From: Akkermansia muciniphila
Lineage (GTDB): Bacteria; Verrucomicrobiota; Verrucomicrobiia; Verrucomicrobiales; Akkermansiaceae
Assembly: GCA_945901795.1 (NCBI GenBank)
Contig: CAMDLP010000023.1
Coordinates: 1-46,175 of the forward strand
DNA length: 46,175 bases
Reading direction: 5' to 3'
The stretch's first letter is position 1. The number at the start of each line of letters is the position of its first letter. Of the stretch, positions 27,857 to 36,507 are shown piece after piece. The notes under the pieces were generated by a model, which worked only from the letters and a program-made list of their open reading frames with translations, was not told where the DNA came from and made no database searches. Position numbers and translations under genes: made by a program.

Positions 27857-28888
27857 CTACGCGCGACGTTTCAAGGCAAGCGCGACGATCACAAGCAACA
27901 CGAGTATTCCAACAAGCCACGGCCAGACCGCCGACTCGCGCTCAACCGGAACAGCGGGAGTTTGTGCAATGGGCGTTGTTGGCACTGGCGAAGCGGTCGG
28001 TGCTGCAGCATGCACGGATGTCGGCGGAGGGTTAGACACGCCCGGCACTGATGCGGGATTGATTGGCCGTAGCGCCACGCTTTTGGGAGCCGCTACCTTC
28101 TGTGTCGCAACCTGCAAATCAGGAGTCTGCCACGGCGGGTATTTCTCCAAAAGGGACTTTGCCAAGAGTTGCAGTATCCACGAAGAGTTGGCGATCCATT
28201 GGCGAAGCTTCCGCTCTCGATCAGCGTTATTCATCGCTGGTCCTGCTGCCGGTTCCCATGGCGCAATCTCGTTGCCTTGGATCTGCCTCGCCTGACCAAG
28301 CTCAGCGCGCAGCATTGCTCGCTCAGTCTCGGGAAGTTCAATGTTTTCCACGAACCATGAGGCGGCATCGAGCGGTGATCGCTGGAAGAGATAAATGATC
28401 AGTCGGCTTTGTGTTACACCCGCTCCTTCCTCCAATGCACGGCGATAGACAGAAAAGTCCCGGCGTCCTTCAGCATTCGGCGTTTGCACGACCTCAATGT
28501 CGATGAGAAGCCTTTCCGCTGTGGCTTCAATTTCGGGTTCACGAGATGCGAACAACCGACTAAACGCTTGCGCCTTTTCCTCCCGCGTGGTGGCGCTCGC
28601 ACCGATAAGAAAACGGGCTGCCTCCGCCGTGCGCTCCCGATCGGCGGACTGAACTTGAGAAGCGATTCCCATGGCAAGCGCGCTCAAAAACTCAATGCGT
28701 TCGGGTGGAGGCAAAGACGCAACCTGTGCCTGCACGTCTTTTTGCAACTGTAGCCATGCAGCGTCAGTCTGCGCAGCCTTGGCTCTTGTTAAGGCCGCTT
28801 GTGCGAATGATGCGCCCTCCGCCGCCCCAACGGACAACGGCGCCATATACAGAAGTAACACTGCGAGGATGGCTGCGATCGCTTTCAT
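27857..28888 (-). CDS. Exported protein with C-terminal membrane anchor, unknown function
   Basis: Start at MKAIAAILAVLLLYMAPLSVG (28888), a signal peptide; the longer frame to 28966 would overlap the preceding gene. Mature part about residues 25-260 is helical and charged (DAAWLQLQKDVQAQVASLPP, ERTAEAARFLIGASATTREE), resembling helical-repeat folds. A Pro/Ala/Thr/Val-rich linker (SVHAAAPTASPVPTTPIAQT) leads to a C-terminal helix VWPWLVGILVLLVIVALALK and RRA. Topology would be a periplasmic domain tethered by its C-terminus. Third gene of the accessory operon, 13 bp after the hydrolase gene. I do not recognise the family. Confidence 0.7.
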   Translation of the reverse strand: MKAIAAILAVLLLYMAPLSVGAAEGASFAQAALTRAKAAQTDAAWLQLQKDVQAQVASLPPPERIEFLSALAMGIASQVQSADRERTAEAARFLIGASATTREEKAQAFSRLFASREPEIEATAERLLIDIEVVQTPNAEGRRDFSVYRRALEEGAGVTQSRLIIYLFQRSPLDAASWFVENIELPETERAMLRAELGQARQIQGNEIAPWEPAAGPAMNNADRERKLRQWIANSSWILQLLAKSLLEKYPPWQTPDLQVATQKVAAPKSVALRPINPASVPGVSNPPPTSVHAAAPTASPVPTTPIAQTPAVPVERESAVWPWLVGILVLLVIVALALKRRA

Positions 28889-28901
28889 TCTTCTATATGT
28901 T

Positions 28902-31178
28902 TCAAGGCGCAACATGAGTCTTGATGGCTGAGTGTAGGTCTTTCTGCACCGTTGGATCTGAGTCAATCGAGGTGTGGCCGAGCGAGCTTCCCCAAGTCGT
29001 GGTATTCACATCGAGATTCACCGCAGCTCCGGTAACAGCATTGCTCCTTATCGAAAGATGTCTCTGGTAATAATTCCAGTGGTAAAGCGAACTAGGCGGG
29101 TATCGGGTTTCCGCAGCCGGATCGAACGTGCCGCCGTCGTGTTGAATGGCATCCATATACCCGGTGAAGTTTATCCCGAAGCTTCCCAAGCTCGACCGAG
29201 TGTCATTCAGTTTCTTGGATATGTCGTGCGTTGCCCCGCCGCCGTGGCTGTGACCGAACATTCCGATGTCCCGCACGAAGCATTGCCAAATTTGGAAACC
29301 GGCCTCTCGGGATGCGGGATCGCCCGATGTGGTGTTGATTCCGTTAACGTCATAGTAAGCAACATTGTAACCCTCCAGATAGAGCTTCTGGCAGACACTA
29401 AACATCCCGTTTCCGTTAGAGCTGCCCGAGTAGAAGGTTTCACCAGATAGGCCAACGATCAGTTCCTTGTAAGTGATGAACTTGAGCTTGCCTGCGGTGC
29501 CAATGACGTTGGTGCCGGACTTGAGTTGCCATTCCAATTCGCCTTCCCCCTGGTCAATTGCTTCTACCCAAATGGTTTTCGCACCTTGAGCATTCAACGT
29601 CAGTTCCTTCTCATCCTCGTTCTTGAGGATTGCGGTGCCCTTTTCCTTCGCTTCCCACGTGCGCAGTTTCGAGTTGCTTCGCTTAAGGAACACTTTGATG
29701 CCCGTCATTCCAGCGAGCCCCGGACAAGAGAACTCCACTTTGATCAGGTCGTTTTCTCCGCTCACTGAGTCCTCGTCAGCATCGGACTTATAGGGACTGT
29801 CGTAGTCGTCATTATCTCGGTTCACGCGGATTCTCACACCGGGATTCAACTCCTCAGCGTCTGGGATAACTAACTTGGTCTGGTCGCTTGGCCGCAAGTC
29901 AACAGACTGCTGCACCATCTCAGGCCGGTAAGCCTTTATCTCCACAGGCAGGAGGCCAACAGCGACAAGGCTTGGAAGTGTCTCATCTGAAAAGTTTGTG
30001 GCACCGACCTCAACTTGAATGGTGAGATCCGAGTCTGGCGGTGCCGTGAGACCACGGACTTGCTCAATGTGGACCGGACTTGGCAACCCCGGTAGCGTGG
30101 TGCCATCGACAACATCGATTTCCCACTCCGAGTGGCGTTCGTTCACGTTGATGGAGCCATTGATGGAATCGCCTTGAGAGGGAATCACATGCCATTCCAG
30201 AAGATCGTTGAATCCAGACTGAACCCCTGTCCAATACGGGAACTCTTCACTGGCAATGGCGACGGATAGAAGTGCGCTTTGACCGGCGGGAATAGTCAAA
30301 GTCCCGGTCCGAGTGATTTTCTCCTGCGCTGCGCCGTTGCCATGAACGGTGATCCACCGGCGGGAGCCTGATGCGTCCGCGCTGACGGGATTTGTGCCGC
30401 TTTGCAACTCCTCAAGCGTGCTGGCACCATCGCTGTCAGGGTCGGCATTCGGGTCGACTGTGGACAAACCTCCGTTCGGCGGGTTTTCTCCGAAATTCAA
30501 GGCCAGCCAGAGATCCGGAACGCCTGGTATTGTGTCGGCAAGCAAGGGATTCAGCCCCAAAGCCAATTCCTCCGCATTCGTGACGCCGTCGCCGCCGGTA
30601 TCTATATCTCCGACGGCGACGCGCCAGAAGAGCTTGTCGGGGGTGCTGCCGTTCTCCTGAGTGAGCGGAATGCCATATTCGGTGATGCTGCCGTTGCCGT
30701 TGTAGGGCGCTTCGACGGGCTGCCAGCTTCCCTCGGAAAGGTCGGGTGAGTAGTGCAAGGTGTATTGTTTGCCGGGAAGCGTGGGCCAGGTGAGGGTGAC
30801 GGCCTCGGGGGTGAGGATTTCCGGGTCGCCGCTTGCTCCGGTGATGTAGGTGGCGGGGATATGGACGATGTCCGGGCGGATGATGCCGTCGGGCGGATTG
30901 GGATCGAAGGGGTTGGTGCCGGCGGCGGCTTCATGGGTGTTCGTCCAGCCGTCGCCGTCGGGATCGGCCTGGGGAACGAGGTTGGGTAGGAGATTGCCGT
31001 TGTTGAAGTGCTTTTCCCAAATGTCGCTGACGGTGTTATTGTTAGTATCAACGATGGCGGGGGCGGGAAGAGATGTAAGAATCCAGAAGCCAGAGACAAG
31101 GAGGAGGAAGACGGAGCAGGATGCTCCGGTCACGGTCTGGCGCGATACGCGCCAGCTACGCTTCAGGGAGGTGCTCAT
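28902..31178 (-). CDS. Secreted Ca-repeat protein with C-terminal alpha/beta hydrolase domain
   Basis: 758 residues. A hydrophobic segment near residues 22-41 is the export signal. It is followed by thrombospondin-type-3-like Ca-binding repeats: DTNNNTVSDIWEKHF, ADPDGDGWTNTHEAAAGTNP, DTGGDGVTNAEELALGLNPL and DPDSDGASTLEELQSGTNP. A long beta-rich middle follows. The C-terminal part has the nucleophile elbow G-H-S644-H-G-G and a likely catalytic His735 (LGHTSIDSDP), so a lipase/esterase-type serine hydrolase is likely. The acid residue is not clear. Its ATG overlaps the upstream stop by four bases. The fusion of Ca repeats to a hydrolase suggests a surface or secreted enzyme. Confidence 0.75.
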   Translation of the reverse strand: MSTSLKRSWRVSRQTVTGASCSVFLLLVSGFWILTSLPAPAIVDTNNNTVSDIWEKHFNNGNLLPNLVPQADPDGDGWTNTHEAAAGTNPFDPNPPDGIIRPDIVHIPATYITGASGDPEILTPEAVTLTWPTLPGKQYTLHYSPDLSEGSWQPVEAPYNGNGSITEYGIPLTQENGSTPDKLFWRVAVGDIDTGGDGVTNAEELALGLNPLLADTIPGVPDLWLALNFGENPPNGGLSTVDPNADPDSDGASTLEELQSGTNPVSADASGSRRWITVHGNGAAQEKITRTGTLTIPAGQSALLSVAIASEEFPYWTGVQSGFNDLLEWHVIPSQGDSINGSINVNERHSEWEIDVVDGTTLPGLPSPVHIEQVRGLTAPPDSDLTIQVEVGATNFSDETLPSLVAVGLLPVEIKAYRPEMVQQSVDLRPSDQTKLVIPDAEELNPGVRIRVNRDNDDYDSPYKSDADEDSVSGENDLIKVEFSCPGLAGMTGIKVFLKRSNSKLRTWEAKEKGTAILKNEDEKELTLNAQGAKTIWVEAIDQGEGELEWQLKSGTNVIGTAGKLKFITYKELIVGLSGETFYSGSSNGNGMFSVCQKLYLEGYNVAYYDVNGINTTSGDPASREAGFQIWQCFVRDIGMFGHSHGGGATHDISKKLNDTRSSLGSFGINFTGYMDAIQHDGGTFDPAAETRYPPSSLYHWNYYQRHLSIRSNAVTGAAVNLDVNTTTWGSSLGHTSIDSDPTVQKDLHSAIKTHVAP

Positions 31179-32044
31179 CGTGCGACTCCTTTCTCGGCGG
31201 CGGGTTTTTCTGTGCGCCAGTAGTTGAGGATGATGTCTTTGGGTTTGGGCGGGTTGGCTTTTAGCTCGGCTTCATGTTCCCGTTGGGCGCGCTCGCGGCC
31301 TTCGCAGGCTGTTTTGAGACGGTCGTATTCGCTGTTATATAGATCATGGAGGGACTGGATGGAGGCGAGGGTTTGCTTGCCGGGATTTCCAGAGACAATG
31401 TGGAAAGTGGCTTTTCCTGCGGGAAAATCAGGGATTTGTGGGCTTTCCGGGCCAAGTTCGTTTTGGAGGGCGGTTCTCGTTTCGATTTCGGAAACGCCCC
31501 ACATGAGGAACAAGCTGCGGGTTCCTCCATCGGAGCCGATGAAGTTTCCAATGCCGGAAATCAGTGCGAAATCGGCGGATGACCAGAAGACGACGGGTTC
31601 GCCTCTGCCCTGCGGCCAGGTGTGGACGAGCGACAACGGCCGCGAATCCTTCGGGCGGAAAACGCTGGCTCCGGCGCAGAGGAATTCGTCGGCGGGATGT
31701 TCTTCACGGGCTTCAGCGATTCGTTCTTGGATGGCCGGGTCGTTGATGTCGAGCGGCGGGGCGACCTGCGGGGGCGGGGGGAGCGGGATGAGGTTGATTT
31801 TCCTAACGGTGATGGTGCGCCCGCCCTGCTGGTGGGTGGTGGTTTCGAGGATATCTTTTGCCGGGACGATGAACTTGGGTTTCGGCGACTCGGGAGGTGG
31901 CGGGGTGCCGTCGGGGATTTCGCCGAGGATGCGGGCGGTGGTGGAAGTTACCGGAGAGTCGGTAGTCGGCTTATCCTGTGCGTGGACGAGCACCGTGGTC
32001 GCCAAGGCGGCGAGAAGCGCGAGGGGAATTGGGATTGGTTTCAT
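31175..32044 (-). CDS. Exported proline-rich protein, unknown function
   Basis: 289 residues from the ATG at 32044; the minus frame stays open to 33283 but that part is antisense to pdhA. Signal peptide MKPIPIPLALLAALATTVLVHAQ, then a Pro/Thr-rich region (IPDGTPPPPESPKPK, LIPLPPPPQVAPPLDINDP) and a globular part with FLMWGVSEIETRTALQNELG. The C-terminus is charged and ends KPAAEKGVAR. First gene of the three-gene operon; four-base ATGA overlap with the hydrolase gene shows coupling. Family not recognised. The proline-rich region may span an envelope layer. Confidence 0.7.
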   Translation of the reverse strand: MKPIPIPLALLAALATTVLVHAQDKPTTDSPVTSTTARILGEIPDGTPPPPESPKPKFIVPAKDILETTTHQQGGRTITVRKINLIPLPPPPQVAPPLDINDPAIQERIAEAREEHPADEFLCAGASVFRPKDSRPLSLVHTWPQGRGEPVVFWSSADFALISGIGNFIGSDGGTRSLFLMWGVSEIETRTALQNELGPESPQIPDFPAGKATFHIVSGNPGKQTLASIQSLHDLYNSEYDRLKTACEGRERAQREHEAELKANPPKPKDIILNYWRTEKPAAEKGVAR

Positions 32045-32401
32045 GAGGAAGGTCGGGTTGGAATCGTCCTTCCTGGTGGACGGGGAGTTAGAAAGCTGGC
32101 AATAGTCAGCTGCAACGGCCTTTAGCCCCCTCCGAAAAGACGGCCTAGACATGCGCCGCCGCCTCCCCGGCCGTTTGGTCGGTTTGGCGGCATCGTTGCG
32201 GTCGATGCCGACCGCTATTGCTTGGATTTCTAAATCCCTGTCCGCCGAAGCGAGCAAATATGAAGAGGGGCAATCTCCAGCAGGATGGCAAGGACGAATT
32301 CCAGGAATTCGACAAATCCACGGATGAATTACGTCCGCTCCCCCAGGTGGAACTCTCCCGACGTTTAGAATAAAGTTCAGCCAGTCCGGCAGGCAAATCT
32401 C
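32045..32401. other. Upstream region of the accessory operon
   Basis: No gene seen. It should carry the minus-strand promoter for the three-gene operon. A short perfect palindrome CGAATTCCAGGAATTCG is visible near 32301-32317. The region ends exactly where the hisA-derived direct repeat begins. Confidence 0.35.
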
Positions 32402-32492
32402 GCAGCGCGCTGGATCTTTTCGGCGGCAAGGGGCTGCGTTACAAAGACTTGGTCGCTTGGAACCGACGCGAGGCATGAGTTTGCGGGAAAGC
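32402..32492 (+). pseudogene. hisA 3'-end fragment, direct repeat copy 2
   Basis: Same orientation and extent as 27002-27092, including the stop codon and 14 bases after it; 86 of 91 identical. It encodes ALDLFGGKGLRYKDLVAW and NRREA without a gene in front. All five differences are synonymous (GGA/GGG, CTA/CTG, AAG/AAA, GCC/GCT, CGG/CGA), as if both copies diverged while under coding constraint. Ends 38 bases before pdhA. Confidence 0.93.
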
Positions 32493-32530
32493 GGTTGCAG
32501 GTTCCGCATGCACTGTCTTAGGCTCGCCGC

Positions 32531-33580
32531 GTGCCGCACTTGGATATGCAATCTTTCGCCGACGGGGTGGTGATGAACCGCGATTTCCTGCGGTCGGTGT
32601 TTCAGTCGATGCTCCGCGCGAGGATTTTGGAAAACAAGCTTTCGAGCCTCTACAAGGCCGGGAAAATCGTCGGCGGCGTCTATCTCGGCCGCGGCCAGGA
32701 AGCGGTCAGCGCGACGCTCGGCACCGCCTTGATCCAAGGCACGGATTTCTTCGCCCCGCTGATCCGCGACCAAGCGGGACGCACCGCTTTCGGCGAGCCG
32801 ATGCTCGACTGCACGAGGACTTATCTCGGCTCGGTCGAGGGTCCGATGCGCGGGCGGGACGGCAACATCCACCGCGGGCGGCCGGGTATGGGCATGCCGG
32901 CGATGATTTCCCACCTTGGCGCGCAGGTCCCGGTGATCGCCGGAATGCTGTTTGCAAAACGCCTGCAAGGCACGCTGGCTGGACGCGTCGGCGCGACCTG
33001 CATCGGCGACGGCGCGACTTCGACCGGCGCGTTTCACGAAGGCTTGAATCTGGCAGCCGTCGAGCGCCTGCCGATGGTGATCGTCGTGGGAAACAACCAG
33101 TTCGCCTACTCGACGCCGAACCACCGCCAGTTCGCTTGCGCGGATCTGGTGGAAAAAGCCCGCGGCTACGGCATCGGCGGGTTCTCGGTGGATGGCACGG
33201 ATTTGCTGGCCTGCACGTCGGTGATCGGCGAGGCCGTCCGGCGGGCGCGCGAGGGCGGCGGGCCGCAAATGGTCGTCGCGCATTTGCTGCGTCTATCCGG
33301 CCACGGCGAGCATGACGACGGCTCCTACGTGCCGGCGGAAATCCGCGGTGGTCACTACGGCCGCGACTGCGTCGAGGTGGCGATGCGCCAGTTGGTGGAA
33401 AACAACCTCGCCACCGTGGACGAAATCCTCGTCTGGCAGGACCAGTTCGCCGACGAGGTCCAGCGCGCCGTGGCCCAGGCCCAACAGGAAGCGGTGCCCG
33501 ATCCCTATCACGAAGACTGGACCGCGCTTTCCACCCGTTTCCCCCTGACCGAGTCAGTTTCCCAGCCATTTTTATCGTGA
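32531..33580 (+). CDS. pdhA: Pyruvate (2-oxoacid) dehydrogenase E1 alpha
   Basis: TPP-dependent decarboxylase subunit. Thiamine motif GDGATSTGAFHEGLNLAAV ending in NNQFAYST; GGVYLGRGQEAVSATLG and GRDGNIHRGRPGMGMPAMIS are typical E1-alpha blocks. 349 residues from a GTG at 32531; an ATG at 32546 (MQSFADGVV) is an equally good start. Branched-chain or acetoin substrates cannot be excluded from sequence, but linkage to rex favours pyruvate. Stop overlaps the next GTG by four bases. Confidence 0.88.
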   Translation: MPHLDMQSFADGVVMNRDFLRSVFQSMLRARILENKLSSLYKAGKIVGGVYLGRGQEAVSATLGTALIQGTDFFAPLIRDQAGRTAFGEPMLDCTRTYLGSVEGPMRGRDGNIHRGRPGMGMPAMISHLGAQVPVIAGMLFAKRLQGTLAGRVGATCIGDGATSTGAFHEGLNLAAVERLPMVIVVGNNQFAYSTPNHRQFACADLVEKARGYGIGGFSVDGTDLLACTSVIGEAVRRAREGGGPQMVVAHLLRLSGHGEHDDGSYVPAEIRGGHYGRDCVEVAMRQLVENNLATVDEILVWQDQFADEVQRAVAQAQQEAVPDPYHEDWTALSTRFPLTESVSQPFLS

Positions 33581-34542
33581 GTGTGACCTACATCGACGCC
33601 ATCCGCGAGGCCCAGGAAAAACTCCTGCGCGAGGACGACCGCGTGTTTCTATACGGCCAGGACATCGCCACTTTCGGCGGTGCGTTCAAAGCGACCAAAG
33701 GCCTTGCCGAGCAATTCCCTAACCGCGTGTTCGACGCGCCGATCTCGGAAGACGCGATGATCGGCATGGCGGTCGGCGCGGCCATCGAAGGCATGCGGCC
33801 GATCGTGGAAATGCAGTTCGCGGATTTCTCCTCGGTGGCGTTCAACCAGATCGTCAACCAGGCGGCGACGCATTTCTATCGGACCGGGATGCCGATCCCG
33901 ATCACGGTGCGCCTGCCCTCCGGCGGGACTCCCGGCTCCGGCCCGTTCCACAGCCAGAGCATGGAGGGAATCTACGCCCAATATCCCGGCCTCGTGGTGC
34001 TGACTCCGGCGACCGTTTCCGACGCCTATCACATGCTGCTCGACGGCGTGGCTTTGGACGACCCGGTCATCTACTGCGAGCACAAGTTTCTCTATCGGTG
34101 GCTCAAGGCGAAGTCGATCAACGGCGACCACCTGCCCATCGGCCAGGCGCGGATCACCCGCCCCGGCAAGCACGCGACCGTGGTGGCCTACAGCGCGATG
34201 GTCCACGAGGCGGTGCGCGCCGCGGAACGGTTGGCGCACGACGGCTGGGAAATCGAAGTGGTCGACCTGCGCTCGGTGAAGCCGCTGGATCTCGACACGA
34301 TTCTGGCATCCGTCGCACGGACCGGGCGCTTGCTGGCGGTGGGCGAGGCCTTCCCTTGGGGTGGCGTCACCGCGGAAGTCGTCGCGCGTGTCACCGAGGA
34401 GGGGTTCCACCTGTTGGACGCTCCGCCGCAGCGCTTGAACGCCCGCGACACGCCGGTTCCCTATCATCCCAAACTCTGGGCCGCCCATCGGCCGACGCCC
34501 GAATCCATCTGCGAGGCGCTCCGCAAACTGCTTTCCTTCTAG
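33577..34542 (+). CDS. pdhB: Pyruvate (2-oxoacid) dehydrogenase E1 beta
   Basis: Pairs with E1 alpha to form the decarboxylase. Visible blocks: VFLYGQDIATFGGAFKATKGL, RVFDAPISEDAMIGMAVGAA, MRPIVEMQFADFSSVAFNQI and SGGTPGSGPFHSQSMEG. 321 residues, full length. GTG start inside the pdhA stop (GTGA overlap), hence translational coupling. The E2 gene follows after 41 bases. Confidence 0.9.
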   Translation: MSVTYIDAIREAQEKLLREDDRVFLYGQDIATFGGAFKATKGLAEQFPNRVFDAPISEDAMIGMAVGAAIEGMRPIVEMQFADFSSVAFNQIVNQAATHFYRTGMPIPITVRLPSGGTPGSGPFHSQSMEGIYAQYPGLVVLTPATVSDAYHMLLDGVALDDPVIYCEHKFLYRWLKAKSINGDHLPIGQARITRPGKHATVVAYSAMVHEAVRAAERLAHDGWEIEVVDLRSVKPLDLDTILASVARTGRLLAVGEAFPWGGVTAEVVARVTEEGFHLLDAPPQRLNARDTPVPYHPKLWAAHRPTPESICEALRKLLSF

Positions 34543-34583
34543 TTTCAGCATTTCAGTATTTCAGGTTCTCAGCTTTTACCAAA

Positions 34584-35822
34584 ATGCCAACCGTTCCCAT
34601 TTTCATGCCCCAGCTCGGCGAATCCATCGCCGAGGCCACCGTCATCCGCCTCGGAATCCAAGTCGGCGATTCCGTCCGCACCGACCAGGAGATCATCGAG
34701 GTCGAAACCAACAAGGCGGTCATGGGCGTGACCACGCTTTGCGATGGGGTGGTCTCCGAGCTGCGGGCCCAGGAAGGGATCTCCTACTCGGTCGGAACAT
34801 TGTTAGGACTACTCGAAGTCACCGAAGAGGAAGTCACCCGCACCGGCGTGGAATCGCTCGAGTCCATCGAGGCGAAACGCGCCGCCAGCAGCCAGTCCAA
34901 CAGCCCGGGGCAAGCAGAGGCGAACTTGCATTTCGCCCTCGACGACGACGCTTACGAGGAAGCTCCCGCCGTCGTTCCCAGCGTGAAAGGCCTGCCCGTC
35001 CCCACCGGCGTGATGGGCGCCCACTACATTTCTCCCAGAATGCGGGCGCGGATGGACGACCTCGGAATCCGCGAGGCCGACATTTCCGCCATCGCCGGGA
35101 CCGGTGCCGGCGGACGCGTCACGGTGGAAGACCTTGAGCGCTTCCTCGACTATCTCGACACCTGGCCGAGCTCCGCCGCCTCGCCGATGCGCCTGGCGGT
35201 GGCCGACGCGATGCGCCGCAGCTGGACCCGTCCGCTGGCAACCGTGGGCCGGCCGGTCCTGTTGGATCGCACGTTCGATCACCGCCGCGACCAATCGCCC
35301 AAGCCAGGCCTGACGCTCTATCTGCTCCGCGCCTTCGCCCTCGCGCTGACGGAAAACCCGACGACCGCCGGTTACCTGATCGGCGACAAGGTCGTCCATC
35401 CGCGCTCGTTCGACATCGGCGTGGCCGTGCAGGTCGAGGACGGCGTGGTCGTTCCCGTCGTCCGCAAAGTGGACCAGAAATCCCTGCGCGACCTCGTCTC
35501 GGAATACGACGACCTGGTAGATCGCGCCCGCCGCCGCCGCCTCACCGAGCAGGATTGCAGCGGGGGCATCGCCACCGTGACCAACTTCGGCACCTTCGGA
35601 CTCACCACCGGCACGCCGATTCCCCTGCCGAATGAGACCCTCATCCTCGGCATCGGCGCCGGCGTGAAAAAGCCGGTCTGGAGCGTGCAAGTCGAGGCAT
35701 TCCTTCCAGCAACGGAGGCGGACCTACTGCTCACCTTCGACCACCGCGTCGTCGATGGCGGCGGTGCCGGAGTCCTGCTCAACCGGGTTTCCGCGCTGCT
35801 CCAGAAACCCGAGGACCTCTAA
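34584..35822 (+). CDS. Dihydrolipoamide acyltransferase E2
   Basis: Start at MPTVPIFMPQLGESIAEATV (34584); the frame is open to 34098 only as a shadow of pdhB. Domains: one lipoyl domain with lipoylated Lys44 in ETNKAVMGV, a variable linker, the peripheral-subunit-binding domain (about 150-190, ISPRMRARMDDLGIREADIS-GTGAGGRVTVEDL) and the acyltransferase domain ending with the active-site DHRVVDGGGAG. 412 residues. A classical E1a-E1b-E2 operon; E3 is not in the window. Confidence 0.9.
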   Translation: MPTVPIFMPQLGESIAEATVIRLGIQVGDSVRTDQEIIEVETNKAVMGVTTLCDGVVSELRAQEGISYSVGTLLGLLEVTEEEVTRTGVESLESIEAKRAASSQSNSPGQAEANLHFALDDDAYEEAPAVVPSVKGLPVPTGVMGAHYISPRMRARMDDLGIREADISAIAGTGAGGRVTVEDLERFLDYLDTWPSSAASPMRLAVADAMRRSWTRPLATVGRPVLLDRTFDHRRDQSPKPGLTLYLLRAFALALTENPTTAGYLIGDKVVHPRSFDIGVAVQVEDGVVVPVVRKVDQKSLRDLVSEYDDLVDRARRRRLTEQDCSGGIATVTNFGTFGLTTGTPIPLPNETLILGIGAGVKKPVWSVQVEAFLPATEADLLLTFDHRVVDGGGAGVLLNRVSALLQKPEDL

Positions 35823-35833
35823 CTCCCTACACC

Positions 35834-36472
35834 TTGGAACCTCCCGACAAAGTCGTCAGGATCGACATCCCGAAAAAGGCGATCTATCGGCTATCGATCT
35901 ATCATCGCTGCCTGCAGAAGCTGCACGACAACGGCGTGGAGACCGTGAGCTCCACCACCCTCGCCCGCGCCGCCGGGGTGAAGCCCGCGCAGCTCCGCAA
36001 GGACCTCGCCTACCTCGGACAATTCGGCACGCGCGGCCTCGGCTATCCGGTCGAGACGCTTTCCTCGATCATCCGCGAGACCCTCGGCCGCGAACACCTC
36101 CAGCCGGTCATCCTCGTCGGCGCCGGCAACCTCGGCTCAGCGCTGCTCCGCTACCATGGATTCGAGAAGGAAGGCTTCGAGGTCATCGCCGCGTTCGATG
36201 CCAATCCGGAAGCCGCCGTCGCCCGCGGAGTCACCATCCCCGTCTTCCAGGACTCGGAGTTAGAATCCTTCATCTCCAAAAAATCCGTCAAACTCGCGAT
36301 CCTCTGCGTGCCCGTCGAGTTCGCCCAGGCCGTCGTCAACCGCCTCGTCGCCGCCGGCATCCAGGGCGTGCTGAATTTCTCCCCGCTCATGCTCGAAGTG
36401 CCGCCGCTGGTCACCGTCAACAACGTTGATCTCGCGCTCGAGCTCGAGCACCTCAGCTATTTCATCCGCTAA
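35834..36472 (+). CDS. rex: Redox-sensing transcriptional repressor Rex
   Basis: Winged-helix N-terminus (AIYRLSIYHRCLQKLHDNGV, VKPAQLRKDLAYLGQFGTRGLGY is the recognition part) and a Rossmann domain VILVGAGNLGSALLRY that senses NADH/NAD+. The C-terminal helix that swaps between subunits is present (NVDLALELEHLSYFIR). 212 residues from TTG at 35834; no other start fits before the DNA-binding helices. It follows the E2 stop by 11 bases, so it belongs to the pdh operon. I found no clear Rex operator upstream of pdhA. Confidence 0.92.
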   Translation: MEPPDKVVRIDIPKKAIYRLSIYHRCLQKLHDNGVETVSSTTLARAAGVKPAQLRKDLAYLGQFGTRGLGYPVETLSSIIRETLGREHLQPVILVGAGNLGSALLRYHGFEKEGFEVIAAFDANPEAAVARGVTIPVFQDSELESFISKKSVKLAILCVPVEFAQAVVNRLVAAGIQGVLNFSPLMLEVPPLVTVNNVDLALELEHLSYFIR

Positions 36473-36507
36473 CACGCCGCCTTCGGAAGAAGCCACTTTC
36501 TCCCAAA

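Noticed and set aside
32045-33283. N-terminal extension of the proline-rich protein gene
   Set aside because: The frame is open only because it is antisense to pdhA and the hisA repeat; a clear signal peptide starts at 32044.
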